DNA of 64,000 nucleotides from an uncultured Dongia sp. (GTDB taxonomy: Bacteria > Pseudomonadota > Alphaproteobacteria > Dongiales > Dongiaceae), in assembly GCF_936916975.1 (NCBI RefSeq), contig NZ_CAKZGO010000005.1, positions 1-64,000 on the forward strand, read 5' to 3'. Shown here in pieces: positions 63,240-64,000 of the stretch. Position 1 is the first letter of the stretch. Every line of letters starts with the position of its first letter. A program made the translations under genes and the position numbers. The notes under the pieces were generated by a model. It had not been told where the DNA came from. It ran no database searches and saw only the letters and a list, made by a program, of their open reading frames with translations.

Positions 63240-64000
63240 TCAGCGATTGCGCGCCCGGATGGAGTCGCCGGCAACCGCCAGGGCAATCACTAAGCCGATG
63301 ATCACCTGTTGAACAAAGGGTGAGACGTGCAGAAGGTTCAGTCCGTTGCGCAGGAAGCCGATGATCAACACGCCGACGGCCGTGCCGGCGATGCCACCGA
63401 CACCACCCGACAGGCTGGCGCCGCCGATCACGACGGCGGCGATGGTGTCGAGTTCATATCCTAGGCCGGACGAAGGCTGCGCCGAGTCAAGGCGTGCCGA
63501 CAGAATGACCCCGGCCAGACCAGCAAGCAGCGCGCAGACGGTATAGACCCAGATCGTAGCGCCCTCGACGCGCACGCCAGCAAGCCGTGCCACTTCCTTC
63601 GACCCACCGATGGCGTAGAGAGCCCGGCCTGCCGGACGGAATTTCAGGAACACCCAGGCGATTGCGGTCAGCACCAGCATCACGGCGACCGTGGCGCTGA
63701 TCACGCCCCAATGGCGGGTGATGGCGAGATCGGAAAACCAGCTGGGAAAACCGACGATCTGTTCTCCGTCAGTGATGATCGAGGCAATCCCGCGGGTGAT
63801 CGACATCATGGCCAGCGTGGCGATGAAGGGCGGCATGTTGAGACGCGTGACCATCAATCCGGAAACCGCGCCACACAGGCCCGAAACGATCAGCGCAATG
63901 ACGATGGCCACGCCAAACGGCAAGCCCAGTTCGTTGCCGAGAAAACCCATCACCATGGCCGACAACGCCAGAACCGAGCCGACGGAGAGGTCGATCCCGC
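63240..64000 (-). CDS. Sugar ABC transporter permease (RbsC-like), 5' part cut by the window
   Basis: The frame stays open to the right edge (GIDLSVGSVLALSAMVMGF, the typical N-terminal half of RbsC), so about 253 C-terminal codons are visible. The membrane permease has repeated hydrophobic segments and the family stretch GGASLSGGVGGIAGTAVGV. The order is permease, binding protein, ATPase, SDR on the - strand. The substrate is unknown. Confidence 0.92.
   Translation of the reverse strand, partial: GIDLSVGSVLALSAMVMGFLGNELGLPFGVAIVIALIVSGLCGAVSGLMVTRLNMPPFIATLAMMSITRGIASIITDGEQIVGFPSWFSDLAITRHWGVISATVAVMLVLTAIAWVFLKFRPAGRALYAIGGSKEVARLAGVRVEGATIWVYTVCALLAGLAGVILSARLDSAQPSSGLGYELDTIAAVVIGGASLSGGVGGIAGTAVGVLIIGFLRNGLNLLHVSPFVQQVIIGLVIALAVAGDSIRARNR

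Noticed and set aside
1-64000. CRISPR arrays, tRNA or rRNA genes, insertion sequences and prophage genes
   Set aside because: I saw no spaced direct repeats of CRISPR type, no cloverleaf-like or rRNA sequence, and no transposase, integrase or phage structural gene; small tRNAs could still be missed by eye.

Overview
The window is GC-rich chromosomal DNA of an alphaproteobacterium. The evidence is the Caulobacter-type tad/cpa pilus locus with a CtrA-type box, the lptD-surA-rsmA and gmk-yicC pairs, and glutathione-linked formaldehyde oxidation beside a XoxF-type quinoprotein dehydrogenase. A Rhodospirillales-like soil or water bacterium is my best guess; the lineage is inference. I see no rRNA, tRNA, CRISPR array, insertion sequence or prophage.

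Layout. 1-6.7 kb: catabolism of N-methyl compounds, with the 3' part of a dimethylglycine/sarcosine dehydrogenase-like gene, a trimethylamine-dehydrogenase-like flavoprotein, a non-pyrrolysine MttB-like methyltransferase and a divergent LysR regulator. 6.7-9.6 kb: a REC-GGDEF diguanylate cyclase and an STT3-like membrane protein. 9.9-23.7 kb: a complete Flp/Tad pilus locus (flp, cpaA, cpaB-F, tadB, tadC on +; tadD on -; an orphan secretin-N protein and a vWA TadG on +; two TadE-like pseudopilins on -). 23.9-33.7 kb: housekeeping genes (holC, pepA, lptD, surA, rsmA, gmk, yicC, an SDR) and then gfa.

33.2-54.9 kb: a large C1-oxidation island. On the - strand are a PQQ-associated ABC system, a beta-propeller protein, a periplasmic binding protein and cytochrome c. 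On the + strand are a quinoprotein-relay metallohydrolase, a SoxYZ-like carrier, pqqABCDE, xoxF, xoxG, a xoxJ-like gene, a CXXCW protein and an exported pentapeptide-repeat protein. A TauABC/SsuABC-like importer, S-formylglutathione hydrolase and glutathione-dependent formaldehyde dehydrogenase follow on the - strand. Together they encode lanthanide-type methanol (alcohol) dehydrogenase, its cofactor, its electron acceptors and the glutathione route from formaldehyde to formate. The demethylation genes at the left end would feed the same C1 pool.

55.1-59.6 kb: a FIST protein, a PAS-containing hybrid histidine kinase and a convergent LuxR-type response regulator, the likely sensory module of the island. 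59.7-64 kb: a sugar-type operon (permease running off the window, binding protein, double ATPase, SDR), with hairpins between the transporter genes.

The less explained parts are four exported or small proteins inside the PQQ island (a four-cysteine protein, an HELTH mini-metallopeptidase beside pqqA, the pentapeptide protein and a 229-residue periplasmic protein), the Tau-like importer embedded there, tandem operator-like repeats before the formaldehyde dehydrogenase gene, a palindrome and an intercistronic hairpin around xoxF, and the STT3-like protein divergent from the pilin gene.
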